From: Flaccisagitta enflata
Lineage: Eukaryota > Chaetognatha > Sagittoidea > Aphragmophora
Reading direction: 5' to 3'
Assembly (NCBI GenBank): GCA_965153355.1
Contig: OZ231127.1
Location: 23,684,001 to 23,748,000 of the forward strand
Length of the DNA: 64,000 bases
In this document: positions 52,270-63,779 of the stretch, piece by piece
How the letters are laid out: each line of letters opens with the position of its first letter
Position numbering within the stretch: position 1 is the stretch's first letter
Notes under the pieces: model-generated
Told to the model about the DNA's origin: nothing
The model's database searches: none
Seen by the model: only the letters and a program-made list of their open reading frames with translations
Position numbers and translations under genes: made by a program

Positions 52270-52735
52270 GCGTCAGTTGGTCAGCGGTACCCGTTGCCCC
52301 TATGTGAGTATATGTGGATGTGTGATGGTGAGAGGGGCAGCGTCCCCAAAGGAGCTAATGACCTATGCTTAGTGAGCTTTGAGGCTCTAGGCTATAATTT
52401 GAGCATCAATAATGGGATTTGAGCCTCAAAGCTGGGATTTAAGCCTCAATGCTGGAATCTAAGCCTTGAGGCTGGGATTTAAGCCTCAAGGCTGGTATTT
52501 AAACCTCAAGGCTGGAATGTGAGCCTCGAGGCTGGGATGTAAGTCTTGAGGCTGGGATTTGAGTGTTGAGGCTAGGATGTGAGCCTCAAGGCTAGGATAA
52601 GAGCCCGGAGCCTGAGATTTGAGCCCCGAGGTTGGGATTTGAATTTGATGGATGGGATTTGAGCTTCAAGGATGGTGTTTGAGCCAAGGGCAATATGTGG
52701 TCAGCGATACCCGTTGCCCTGCTGTGCATGATTGT
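52270..52735. mobile_element. Foldback family element with 20-bp core, opposite orientation
   Basis: Terminus GGTCAGCGGTACCCGTTGCC, then GGGGCAGCGTCCCCAAAGGA. About 15 units of GAGGCTGGGATTTGAGCCTC follow (the reverse complement of the 34560 unit), then GGTCAGCGATACCCGTTGCC. Confidence 0.8.
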
Positions 52736-53320
52736 GAATTTGAGTGAGGGGAAGCAGGGCAGCGGCCCCGAAGGGGACGAAGTCCTGTAGAACACAGGGG
52801 GACTTTCGTTTGTCCGTTCGTTTGTCCATCCGTCCGTCCGTTTGGGCTGAATTCAGGTCTAAGAGGGCTGATGTAAGGCCAGAAAGCCAGTTGGGGGCTT
52901 GAATGGGCCGACTTGAGGCTTGAAAGAGCTGCATCAAGGCTTGGAAGGCCATAGAGAACTGACTTGAGGATCAGATAGCTGATTTGAGGCTTGAGAGGCC
53001 AAATTTGAGGCAAGAGGTTGGATTGAGGCCTAAGAGGCCAGTTTTGAGGCCTGAGAGGCCAGATTTGAGGCCTGAGAGGCCAGTTAAGATGCCTGAGAGG
53101 CCAATTTGAGGTCTAAGAGGCCAAATTTGAGGCCTGAGAGGCCAGATTTCAGGCCTGAGAGGCCTGGAGGGGCGGGACGGATGGACGAACGAACGAACGA
53201 ACGAAAGTCCCCCTGTGTTCTACAGGACTTTGTCCCCTTCGGGGCCGCTGCCCAAAAGGAGAAAATCTCCCATATGTGTAAAAGCATAGGTCATTGGCCC
53301 TTTGGGGCCGCTGCCCAAAA
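52735..53320. mobile_element. Foldback family element with GAGGCCTGAGAGGCC core
   Basis: GGGCAGCGGCCCCGAAGGGG at 52757 returns inverted at 53236-53255. GTCCTGTAGAACACAGGGGG and its complement, plus CCGT/GAAC runs, lie just inside. The core at 52910-53165 has about 22-bp units like GAGAGGCCAGATTTGAGGCC. Confidence 0.8.
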
Positions 53321-53329
53321 AGAGAAGAT

Positions 53330-53705
53330 AGAAGAAGAAAAAGAAGAAGAAGAGAGGAAGAAGAAGAAGAAGAAGAAGAAGAAAGAAAGAAGAAGTTAAG
53401 AAGAATGAATAAGAAGAAGAAGTTAAGAAGAAGAGAAGAAGAAGACGATAAGAAGAGAGAAAGAAGAAGTTATGAAAAGAAGAAGAAGAAGAAGAAGAAG
53501 AAGAAGAAGAAGAAGAAGAAGAAGAAGAAGAAGAAGAAGAAGAAGAAGAAGAAGAAGGAGAAAAAGAAGAAGAAGAAAGAAGAAGAAGAAGAAGAAGAAG
53601 AAGAAGAAGAAGAAGAAGAAGAAGAAGAAGAAGAAGAAGAAGAAGAAGAAGAAGAAGAAGAAGAAGAAAAAGGAGAAAATAAGAGGGAGAAAGAGTTATG
53701 AAGAA

Positions 53706-53749
<44 letters not shown>

Positions 53750-53755
53750 TAGGGA
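53330..53755 (+). repeat. (AAG)n array
   Basis: About 425 bp of AAG with occasional breaks; the Glu, Lys and Arg poly-tract frames are by-products. Confidence 0.97.
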
Positions 53756-54211
53756 AGAGGTGGAATCAGAAAAGAAAGACAAGAACAGAAGGGAAAAAGG
53801 GAAAAGGAGGAGGGTGCCAACGAAACCGGTGGAGGAGGGGCAAAACAGGGGGAGGGAGAAGAGCAGCGTCAGAGCCCCAGCTTGTAGTTGCGGAGATAAA
53901 TGGACGGATCGAGAATTTGAAGAAAAATAATGGAAAAAACTGAAAAAAGAGGACGGAGAAAAAGAAGAAATTCCCCTCCCCTTTGTCTGATTAATAATCG
54001 ACGATAGAAAAGCGAATGAAGAGAAGAAAAAAAAATAGAAAAAGAAGATGAAGACGAAAGTATATCACTTAAAATGAAATGTTAGAAACTGTTTGTGTAA
54101 GCGTCAATGTTTTCTTTTAATAAATTTTGTGTACAAGACGCTGAGTTGGAAAAAAGAAAACACGAGGAGGGAGGGATAGAATGAGAGAGAAAGAAAGAGT
54201 AAAAAGAATTG

Positions 54212-54661
<450 letters not shown>

Positions 54662-54805
54662 GAAAGATAGACATAAATAGCGCGATGGACAGAAACTAAG
54701 ATTCAACAGAAAATGAGTTAAATGTCGAGATTTGTTGAAATGAGATCTCTTGATGATGAAATGTCAGTTACTGTAACGATTATTGCGATGGACAACGTGA
54801 CGACG

Positions 54806-55068
54806 GAATAAGGGCGTGTTTTTAGTGAGCGCCAAAAACGCGTTTGTTCCCGTGAAACACGATAACAGCGTGAACACATATTTAAGAATTTCAACTGTCC
54901 CACGAGGGAGTGAGCGAAGTGAGTGAGCGAGCCCGTGAACGGAGCAAGCAAGCGAAGCGAGCGTAGTGAAGCGGAGCGCTGCAGAGCGAGTGAGCAGTGC
55001 GAGCGAACGAACGTAGCGAGTGACCGAGTGGCCCGTTAAAACGCGGGTGTCTGTGACTAGAAACACTC
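54806..55068 (-). mobile_element. Inverted-repeat element with (GAGTGAGC)-type core, copy 2
   Basis: Begins AAGGGCGTGTTTTTAGTGAG and ends, inverted, GGGAGTGTTTCTAGTCACAG. The interior GAACACATATTTAAGAATTT, CAACTGTCCCAC and the GAGCGAGTGAGC core match 44646-44910 inverted. Confidence 0.8.
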
Positions 55069-57001
55069 CCTGAATGAAGAGACGACGGATGTTTCCCTTT
55101 TAAACGCGAATCAACTTGACTGTGAGAAACTACAAAAGAACAAGAATTGAAAAGTATTTGAAGATAAAAGTAAAAGGTGAATTCGTGAGCAGCGGTTCTA
55201 TGCCCTACCAATGCGAGGAAACTAGAGGATGGGAGGGGGGGGGGTAAAGGGTCTTTACCGGTAATAATACAAGGAAGGTTTGCCTTCGGATCAGTTGATG
55301 CATGATTGAAAACTTTTTTTGAGCTTTGATATCGAGAGTTCGAGACTTCAATCTGCGTGCTGCGATTTGAGCTAGAATTTGAGCCTTTATTTGGACCTCA
55401 CATGGACTAATGAAGCTGTGGGACTAAGTTGCAACTGTTTTGAATTAGCTTAGAACTTTGATTAGAGCCTTGAGTCAAGTCAAGTCAAGTAGAAACCTGT
55501 CTCAATCACAAAACAATTGTCTCCATATCGCCAAAAGCCATCGCAAATCGCGCTCAAGTCCCAAAACGGGTTACTTAATCGGTCCATACTTTGTCGAACA
55601 GACCGATGGACGAACGGTTCATTTTCGGAAGAAGTAACGCGAAAATCCACTTCAAAAGAAAATCAACGGATTTTCAAGAATCGTACATAAGAGTCGGATT
55701 GTTGTTATCCATAGTTTCCGCCGGAGAGGCCAACATTTCTTTCTTTTCTTTCTTTTTCTTTCTTTTCCTTTTTTTTTTTTTCCTTTCTTTCTTTTGTCGA
55801 AAACTCGTCGCAATTCCAAATCCTCTGCGATTTAAATACGAGAGTAGATCAAAGATTACAGAGAAAACAAAGAAGACCAAGTGTGTACCAAAGAAACAAA
55901 TCGAGAGAGAGACACAAGACCAAGAATAGATATATCAATTCTTATAAAGACTTGATCACGATCCCCTCGTTTTTTGTAAGAATGATTTCAGGCTAGCAGG
56001 GATGTAAGATAACGAGAATAGGGGGGAAAATATTAAATACATGTATGGAGGGGATGGGGGGGGTGATGTGCATATCAAGACTCGGTGGTATTCATGGCTG
56101 CCCCTAAATAGACCTTTTTTCCACTGACATTACTGAAAAATGCAATATTTCTCCAGTGTTCTTTGTTTATTATGGGGGGGGGGGGGGGCTAGCTCATCAG
56201 CGGTGCACAATTTGATGGTAAAAGAAACCCCCTGAAGTTTCACAACCATCTGATCACGGAAAACCAGGACCGCTGCGCCATTTACCTCCTCTTGCATGAT
56301 AAACCGTAGTGAGAAACAGATGTAGAGTGACGAAATTCTTTGTGTATATTTGCTATGGGACATGGCCCATGGGAGTGTGGCGGTCAATGTCTAGGTTTTG
56401 CGTAACACAATCAGCCTGACATGAAGGATCTCAGCTATCACGACATGAAGGATCTCAGCCCATCGACCTAATTTCCCCCGGGCTGTTGCTCATTCACTTT
56501 ACTGAATGGTTCTGTCATCGTGTTTGATTTTAATACAATATTCGTCCATCGTCATCGTTATCATTGGAATTCGTGTTAAAATTTAGCTATTTTGTTTTCC
56601 TATTTTAATCAAGACTTTAAACAAGGACCTACAGGTCATCATACCCTTAATTCGCCTGATAAATAAAATATGTTGATTATCAACATGTGCAACTGAGGAT
56701 CTGACACTCCAATCCATTGAAATGCATGGACAAAAAATCCGAAATTGAAACTATTTTCATTATATGTTGTTAACCTTTGATTTTTCTCATCATTTTTGGA
56801 GGTCTGAGATTCATGAAGCCTTCTTAATTGGCGAAAAGTGATACATTTACGATTTGAAACAAAAGATCGCAAAAAGACGGAGAAAACAAGGGTAACGAGT
56901 GAAAGACGCGTACACTAATGAGAAAACAAAATGATAAACAACAAATGGAGGAAATAGAAAAATCAACATTTCTGCAATGGTTGTTACTGCTCCTAATCAT
57001 A

Positions 57002-57075
57002 CGTGCGCCAAAGCACGTATGTAAAGGCTTGAGAGGACATGTCTGTCGGTTTGTTGTTTAGTTGGTCGGCCGCTT
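57002..57075 (+). mobile_element. Twin-hairpin element fragment
   Basis: GTGCGCCAAAGCACG hairpin, TATGTAAAGGC, TGTCTGTCGGTTTG and GTTGGTCGG; no 3' hairpin. Confidence 0.55.
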
Positions 57076-57264
57076 ACGCATGCGCTCGATGATTTTCAGG
57101 GCGCACGTGTTGTCCTTTGCGCTTTCTGTTGTCGCTTTGGGTCCGACTCGCATGAGTCTCTTACGAGTTACGACATTTACTATACGCCGATAATTTGAAG
57201 TAAAATATGGCCTTAAATGAAAGGCATGAAAGCGAAAGTCCACTGACCAACGCACTGGCCTATC

Positions 57265-57824
57265 TACACCGTCTTCGGATCGGACTGTGAAATGCAAAAC
57301 CTTTATAGCTCCTAAACCACTAGGAAAAAAGTTATGAAATTTTCAGTGAATATTGGTAACATGTGACGGTTTTTGTATGTCAAAGTTCAGATCATGATAT
57401 AGAAAAGGTGAGGGGAAAGCAAAATATTGAATGAACACCCATTTTTTAAGAAAAATGACTTTTTTTACATGTTTTTTTTAGAAGGTGCTGTTTTTCTCTC
57501 AGAATATGCAGCAAATAGATAAAACATAGGTTAACATCTATCATTGAAAATAAATCCTAGAGTTTTTGTTGAAATGCAAAGCAATTTCAAGCAGGTAAAG
57601 ACAACTCCTTTCTAAGGAAATGGGGAAAAATTGATCTTAATTAAAAATGGGTTTTCTTTCAATATTTTGTTTTCCCCTCACCTTTTCTATATTATGATCT
57701 GAGCTTTGACATGCAAAAACCGTCACATGTTACCAATATTCACTGAAAATTTCAAGACTTTTTTCCTATTGGTTTAGGAGCTATAAAGGTTTTGCATTTC
57801 ACAGTCCGATCCGAAGACGGTGTA
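57265..57824. mobile_element. Foldback MITE (about 560 bp)
   Basis: TACACCGTCTTCGGATCGGA then CTGTGAAATGCAAAACC at the left; exact complement at the right. Arms of about 180 bp include ATTGGTAACATGTGACGG and AGAAAAGGTGAGGGGAAA. TA at both edges. Confidence 0.9.
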
Positions 57825-58087
57825 CTTGAACAGTCGCGTAAACACACGCAACAACTTCTTTCTATGTAAATGTTATTCCGAAGAAAGAAAATATTTGTTT
57901 GTATAATGAGGCCACACGTGCTCCTTGGATTTGAGTGAGGCGGAATGACTCGTTAAAAACAATATGTCGACAAATGTTAAAGATTGTAAATCCTCGGCTG
58001 AAAAGTGAAGAAAAAAATCGGCGTTTAAATGAAGATCTTGTACATACAGTTACCTCCCGTTCTAACGAATCTCAGGGGACTAACAAA

Positions 58088-58263
58088 TACAGTGGAACCC
58101 CGCCTCGCCTCGCTTTTAAAGGTTCCCCATCAATAAAGGTCAACATTTTGAAGTCCCAAATGGTAGTTTTTAATGTGATTTCACCTCTCTTCAAAGGTTA
58201 TCCTGAGATAAAGGTGAAAAATCTTCAGTCCCAATGGGACCGATGAGGCGGGGTCCTACTGTA
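58088..58263. mobile_element. Pogo-like MITE (176 bp)
   Basis: TACAGTGGAACCCCGCCTCG at the left; right inverted TACAGTAGGACCCCGCCTCA. A lone end (GGGGTTCTACTGTA) lies at about 58363-58376. Confidence 0.85.
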
Positions 58264-58469
58264 TATGGAATTCTGTCATAGTCAATATAGGTGATAAATG
58301 AAAACAGGTAGAAAGGATGTTTATTAAAGTTATAAAGGTAGAATTTCGTTAACGGCCAGTCCGGGGTTCTACTGTACTTGTTTATAAACAGAGGAAGTCG
58401 TATACGAAAATATCATCACCATCATCAGTTCATCACTAACCATGAAATCACACTCCATCAGGTCGCCCA

Positions 58470-58830
58470 AGGGGAATATGTGGTCAGCGATACCCATTGC
58501 CCTGCTTTGCATGATTGTGAATTGGAGTGAGAAGAAGCAGGGCAACGGCCCAAAAGGGGACAAAGTCCTGTACAACACAGGGGGACTTTCGTTCATCTGT
58601 CCGTCCATCCGCCCCCCTAGGCCCTCACTGACCTGAAATATGCCCTCTCAGGCCTTGAATCTGAACAGGCAGGTGTAAGGCCTGAGAGGACAGATTTCAG
58701 GCCTGAGAGGTCAGATATCAGGCCTGTGAGGGCCTGGGGGGACAGACAAACAGACTGACGAACAGATGGATGAACAAAAGTCTCCCTGTACTCTACAGGA
58801 CTTTGTCCCCTTTGGGGCCGCTGCCCAAAA
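58470..58830. mobile_element. Foldback family element (GGCAGCGGCCC termini)
   Basis: GGTCAGCGATACCCATTGCC, GCAGGGCAACGGCCCAAAAG, GTCCTGTACAACACAGGGGG, a short GCCTGAGAGG core, then CCCTTTGGGGCCGCTGCCC inverted. Confidence 0.78.
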
Positions 58831-58867
58831 AAACTTGTGGTGCACTGATGGCATTTTCCCTGAAGAT

Positions 58868-59140
58868 AATTGGAAAAAAGTCGAATTACGTAATTCGACT
58901 TTTTGAAACGTAGGGGAGAAATCGGGTTTTCCATTTTGAATTTGAGGAATTTGAGAAAGTTGGGCCATTTCCTAACTGGGATGACACATTTTTTGATATT
59001 CATAGCTAAGAAAGAGCTTATTTTCCTCTTACAAATGCCGCCAACCAGAAGTCTCTACAATCATTAGTATTGGCGCTATGAATTTTTCAATCTTTTTTTA
59101 TTTTTTCACATTTTGCAAAAATCGAGATTTTTCATTGATC
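58868..59140 (+). repeat. Dispersed repeat related to 39545-39800
   Basis: Starts with a TCGAATTACGTAATTCGA palindrome; shares ATAGCTAAGAAAGAGCT and the T-rich tail with the earlier copy. Confidence 0.75.
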
Positions 59141-59364
59141 CTATTTTTTGGCCCCATGTAACAAGAGAGAAGAGGTAAGATGTTACACAAATTGACCCAA
59201 ACTTTTATGACGCTAGCTTTTGCATTTTACTTTGCTTGAGAGAGAGAAAGAGAGAGAGAGAGAGAAAGAGAATAGAAAAGGAAAAAGAAAAAGAATGACA
59301 AAGAGAGTCACACATATACACATACACAAATTAATACACAAATAGAGACACTGAGAGAGAGAAA

Positions 59365-59531
<167 letters not shown>

Positions 59532-59838
59532 AAAGACCAAGGAAGACCAAGAAAGAGAAGCAGAGAGACAGATTGAATGACACAAACAGGCAGACAGTCA
59601 ACCAAACATCATGAGATGCACACAGAAGAAGATGCATTGAAAAAAAAGACTCCCACTTACGACTTTTTTCCAGTCGGCGAGAGCCGCCTTTATTGGTATG
59701 ACATATAGTGCTACCGACTGCCACGCACTCATGGTGCAGCACTTAGTAGTTGGTGCATTAAGCATCATTTCTTACAAAGAAAATTTGCTAACTTTTTTAT
59801 TAATCAAAATCTCTAAATATTAGTGAGTATGTGATAAA

Positions 59839-60025
59839 AACAAGGCCGTATACACGAGCCGAAGTTGCGTGCGGGTGGGCAGGGGCAGTGATGATAAAGG
59901 CTTATCCAAGCATTTGGGCAGGAGCAGTAAAGCAAAAAACGCCCGTAAAGCCGAAAAAGCTAACGCGGACGGACGGACGGACCGACCGACGGACATAGCG
60001 GGTTGTAGAGTCGCGTGCACGCGAC
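59839..60025 (-). mobile_element. Twin-hairpin element, GTCGCG subfamily
   Basis: On the minus strand: perfect hairpin GTCGCGTGCACGCGAC, CTCTACAACCCGCTATGTC, GGTC/CCGT units, CTGCCCACCCGCACGCAACT and a GTGTATACGGCCTTGTT end. Confidence 0.85.
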
Positions 60026-60079
60026 TAAAAAGGACATTTTGGAAAAGAAACCGGGACAAGGCCAACGATGCGTCTTGAA

Positions 60080-60680
60080 TGAATAAATGGATGAATGAAT
60101 GAATGAATGAATGAATGAATGAATGAATGAATGAATGAATGAATGAATGAATGAATGGATGAATGAATGAATGGAAGAATGAATGAATGTATGAATGAAT
60201 GAATGAATGAATGAATGAATAAATGAATGAATGAATGAATGAATGAATGAATGAATGAATGAATGAATGTATGATTGAATGAATGAATGATTGAATGAAT
60301 GAAAGAATGAATGATGTATGATTGAATGAATGAATGAATGAATGAATGAATGAATGAATAAATCAATAAATCAATAAATCAATAAATCAATGAATGAATG
60401 AATGAATGAATGAATGAATGAATGAATGAATGAATGAATGAAAGAATGTATGATTATGTGCATAAAAGAGTGAATGAATAAATGAATGAATGAATGAATG
60501 AATGAATGAATGAATGAATGAATGAATGAATGAATGAATGAATGAATGAATGAATGAATGAATGTGTGATTGAGTGAATGAATGAATGAATGAATGAATG
60601 GATGAATGAATGAAAGAATGAATGTATGAATGAATGAATGAATGAATGAATGAATGAATGAATGATGAATGAAGGAATGA
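60080..60680 (+). repeat. (AATG)n array, about 600 bp
   Basis: GAATGAAT units with interspersed AATA, GATG, ATTG and AATC variants; broken only near 60445-60475. Confidence 0.98.
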
Positions 60681-60779
60681 ATAAATTCGAAAAGGCGGTT
60701 GCTGGAACAGGAATGAAGCATGGTGTATGTATGTTCTTCACAGTTTTCACCAAAGCGTGAAAGACAGACAAACAGACAA

Positions 60780-60906
60780 ACAGACCGTCTGATCGATTGG
60801 CGGACATGAAGGTGAGATTGACGAACGGACCGATCAATCTTCGACTGTTGGATCGACGGATGGATAAACAGACCAAGACTATATAAACTCGTCCACCCGC
60901 GACTAA
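60780..60906 (-). mobile_element. Degraded twin-hairpin element
   Basis: On the minus strand: TTTTAGTCGCGGGTGGACGA, then TATATAGTC, GGTC/CCGT remnants; the 3' end is not found. Confidence 0.5.
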
Positions 60907-61639
60907 AACACTCGAAGAAATGTTTTAGAATCTACATTCTACAGCTACAAGTGGGGCAGCGGAGACCACTTGACGCTTCTCTTTTATCATTGACGCTGTC
61001 TTGGATGCGACTGCTGCAGACGGATGAACACCGCAGCAGGAAAAAGAGCTGCAGCAACTGTCTTCGTCGCTGTTATTGGGATTCGCCGAGTGGAGGGGAG
61101 GGAGGATGCGAGAAAGGAGGGAAGGTAGGAAGAGGGAGGATGAGAGAGGGAGGAAGAGAGAAAGAGAGCGAGAGATATGGAGATGGGAAAGGGGAGAGAG
61201 AAACAGGAGAGGGCATGAAACACATTTCGATAGGGGAAAGGGGTAGCAGCAAGAGGGAATTTTGCTTAACTAAGCTGAGCAACAGATTTTGTTTCCTTCT
61301 CTTTCTCATTTTAAAAGGGGAGGGGAGGGGAGGGAGGGAGGGATCGTGTCGTCACTTATTTGCCTTTATAAATTGGTAAAATCAAAATGGGAGGTCATTT
61401 GAAAGAGTGGAAATAGGACTTGGGCTCGCTTTCTCCCCGAAAAAAAACGACCAAGAAACTGACTACAGGATGCTGATTAAGGACCGCTTGCTCGTGATGC
61501 CATAGCCTATGGCAATTCGCAAAGGAAAATCCCATGTCGTAACTAGGGCCACTGCACTACTGCTAAAGCTCAAATGGTTTTTTCCCGCTCAAACGCATGA
61601 GACACAGTGTTTACAAAAACAAACAATATGAGACTTTTT

Positions 61640-61758
61640 AGGTGCGACAAAGCATCTCAATAACTGGCTGTGTCCCGTTGGTCGGTTGGTCGGTCGGTCG
61701 ATAACGCATTCGTTCGACGATCCACACGTCGCACCTTATTGGCCTACTAGGCCTTGTT
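61640..61758 (+). mobile_element. Twin-hairpin element, GGTGCG subfamily
   Basis: TTTTTA then GGTGCGACAAAGCATC, CTCAATAACTGGCTGTGTCC, GGTTGGTC units, subterminal CACGTCGCACC, 3' hairpin GGCCTACTAGGCC, TTGTT. Confidence 0.82.
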
Positions 61759-61807
61759 TTGTCCCAATGAGGTCAGGAGGGGAGGTCCTGTCAGTGGTCT
61801 TCAAAAG

Positions 61808-61810
<3 letters not shown>

Positions 61811-61891
<81 letters not shown>
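61811..61891 (+). repeat. (GA)n microsatellite
   Basis: About 40 GA units. Confidence 0.97.
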
Positions 61892-61894
<3 letters not shown>

Positions 61895-61981
61895 ACCAGA
61901 CAAAGAAAATAACATAAAGAAAGAAAGAAAGAAACTGCTAATGAAGAGAGGAAAATGTGACAATAGATACACACTCATACA

Positions 61982-62162
61982 CAGTGGAGTAACGCTAGAG
62001 AGCACCCCATATTAAGGCGTGCTCGCCTATAAGGAATGCAACTCGCTGTCTCTAGAGATATTTTGCTGTCATTTCCATAATAACTATAAGGCAGCGTCAT
62101 TAAAAGGCATAATTTGTGCTGCGCCCAGTCCCTTGGTGTACGGTCTAGTGAAGATCTGCTGT
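61982..62162. mobile_element. Pogo/mariner-like MITE, relative of 22029-22215
   Basis: ACAGTGGAGTAACGCTAGAG at the left; shares CTATAAGGAATGCAACTCGC-like and AAGGCATAATTTG, CCCAGTCCCTT blocks with the earlier copy; the right end is decayed. Confidence 0.7.
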
Positions 62163-62219
62163 TTTACTAGATGAACTTTATCGAAAATCAAAGGCACACA
62201 CCACACATTCACAAACACA

Positions 62220-62311
<92 letters not shown>
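62220..62311 (+). repeat. (CA)n microsatellite
   Basis: About 46 CA units ending in CACAG. Confidence 0.97.
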
Positions 62312-62313
<2 letters not shown>

Positions 62314-62368
62314 CGAGGACGGATCCATGACCGTGTTTGGTCAAGAATCCTTTCCCACCAGTTATTGA
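62312..62368 (+). CDS. Candidate terminal exon after (CA)n
   Basis: CACACAG| followed by VEDGSMTVFGQESFPTSY and TGA. The codon frame is clean and the position right after an AG-free (CA)n tract mimics the exon 4 acceptor at 10276. Very short; could be chance. Confidence 0.22.
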
Positions 62369-63422
62369 GGAAAGAACCCTTCCTCCTCCTCTCTCTCTCG
62401 CCATTCCAAGGACAAACCTCAAGAGAGAGGCTGGAAAAGAGACGAGAATCACTTGGTCCGACCGAGACGACCAGGACTCCTACAGTACCTCTCTCTTTCT
62501 TTCCTTTTAGGACTGAATAATTATTCAGCCTTATCCACATTGACTCACGCACGTACTCTGACTTACGCTGACTCACGCACGTTACGCCACTTGGTGGCAG
62601 CGACGACAAGTACCCACGCTTAACTCCGACTTAACTCGACACACTACCAACTAACGAGAGTCTAGTTACGCGAAAAATTCTTAACTTCTTTTCTTTCTAT
62701 CCTTCTTGCTAATTTCTCTTATCAAAGAATGCTACAAATAAAGAATCAAAGAACAACTCGATTTTATTTACTCTCATTTATGTAAAGATAAAAAAAAGGG
62801 AAAATAAGATGAGACTTTGAAAAAAGAAAGTCGCACAAGAAATGTAATTCCCACGTTTTTTGATCTTTGAGAGGAAAAGACAACAGCAGAAGTGATATCT
62901 AACAAAAATAAAAGAAGATAACGGAATTTGAACCATGAGTCTAAATCACTTTAAAGCGTATCTTTGAAAAGTTTTTTCATCCAAGACGCATTTGAATTAA
63001 AGTGGGAGAGAGTAAGAAAGTGGTATAACGTAGGAAAAAGACGATGGGCGGGAGAGAATTGTCATAAAATATGATATAGAATTCTCAGCATTTAGTTTGA
63101 ATGCGCTTCCTCCTATCGCGTATAACGACTGAAACCAAAAGTGAGGGGGGGAATGGAAAAGGAAAAGAGTCAGCTCGGAAATTTAAAACAAAAATGACTT
63201 TTTTCACCTTTTTTCCGTTCAACTTGCAGAATCATGCTTTTCTTTGTTCAATCGAGAAGAACAATTCAAACCTCCTCAATCGACTTTTGAGTTTCTGAAT
63301 TTTAATAGTCGTTGCATTGCAATAGAGCCTATGGTAATGATGGCATCTATTTAACCCTATATTTCTTTTCACAGATAATCAAACTTAAATTCATGCAATT
63401 TCAAAAAGCATCATCATCTCAC

Positions 63423-63499
63423 CTGTCGGAGAGCTCCTCAAGGGCCCGACTGGATTTCTTCCGTCGGACAAATCGTCGAAAGACCGACAACCGCCAAAT
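63423..63499 (-). CDS. Candidate internal exon on the minus strand
   Basis: A strong acceptor (TGTCTTTTCTTCAG|) and donor (CCGACAG|GTGAGA) bracket 77 bp. Two frames are open: IWRLSVFRRFVRRKKSSRAL and FGGCRSFDDLSDGRNPVGPL. If the upstream minus-strand frame at 63.8-64.0 kb is real, the second frame would splice in phase. Confidence 0.35.
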
Positions 63500-63504
63500 C
63501 TGAA

Positions 63505-63760
63505 GAAAAGACATTGGGTGCGATTAAAGAACAAAGCCAAAGACCTCGGGTGCGATTAAAGAACAAAGCCAAAGACGTCGGGTGCGATTAAAGAACAAAG
63601 CCAAAGACATCGGGTGCGATTAAAGAACAAAGCCAAAGACATCGGGCGCGATTAAAGAACACTTGCTGGTGGTCATCTTTCGATTAAAGAACACTTGCTG
63701 GTGGTCATCTTTCGATTAAAGAACACTTGCTGGTGGTCATCTCTCGATTAAAGAACAATT
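63505..63760 (+). repeat. Composite 32-bp minisatellite with two unit types
   Basis: Five units GATTAAAGAACAAAGCCAAA+GACATCGGGTGC, then three units GATTAAAGAACACTTGCTGG+TGGTCATCTTTC. Both are exactly 32 bp and share GATTAAAGAACA. Confidence 0.95.
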
Positions 63761-63779
63761 GACCGATTGACGACTCAGT

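Noticed and set aside
53294-53930. Lys/Glu/Arg-rich open frames
   Set aside because: Products of an (AAG)n array; three frames are equally open and no splice-supported boundary exists.
60987-61309. Minus-strand frame with NNSDEDSCCSSFSCCGVHPS and KTASMIKEKRQVVSAAPL
   Set aside because: Codon use looked plausible, but no convincing donor or acceptor brackets it and the flank is a simple G-rich repeat.
63505-63760. 32-bp direct repeats resembling a CRISPR array
   Set aside because: Units are head-to-tail with no unique spacers, and the genome is eukaryotic with introns. A minisatellite.
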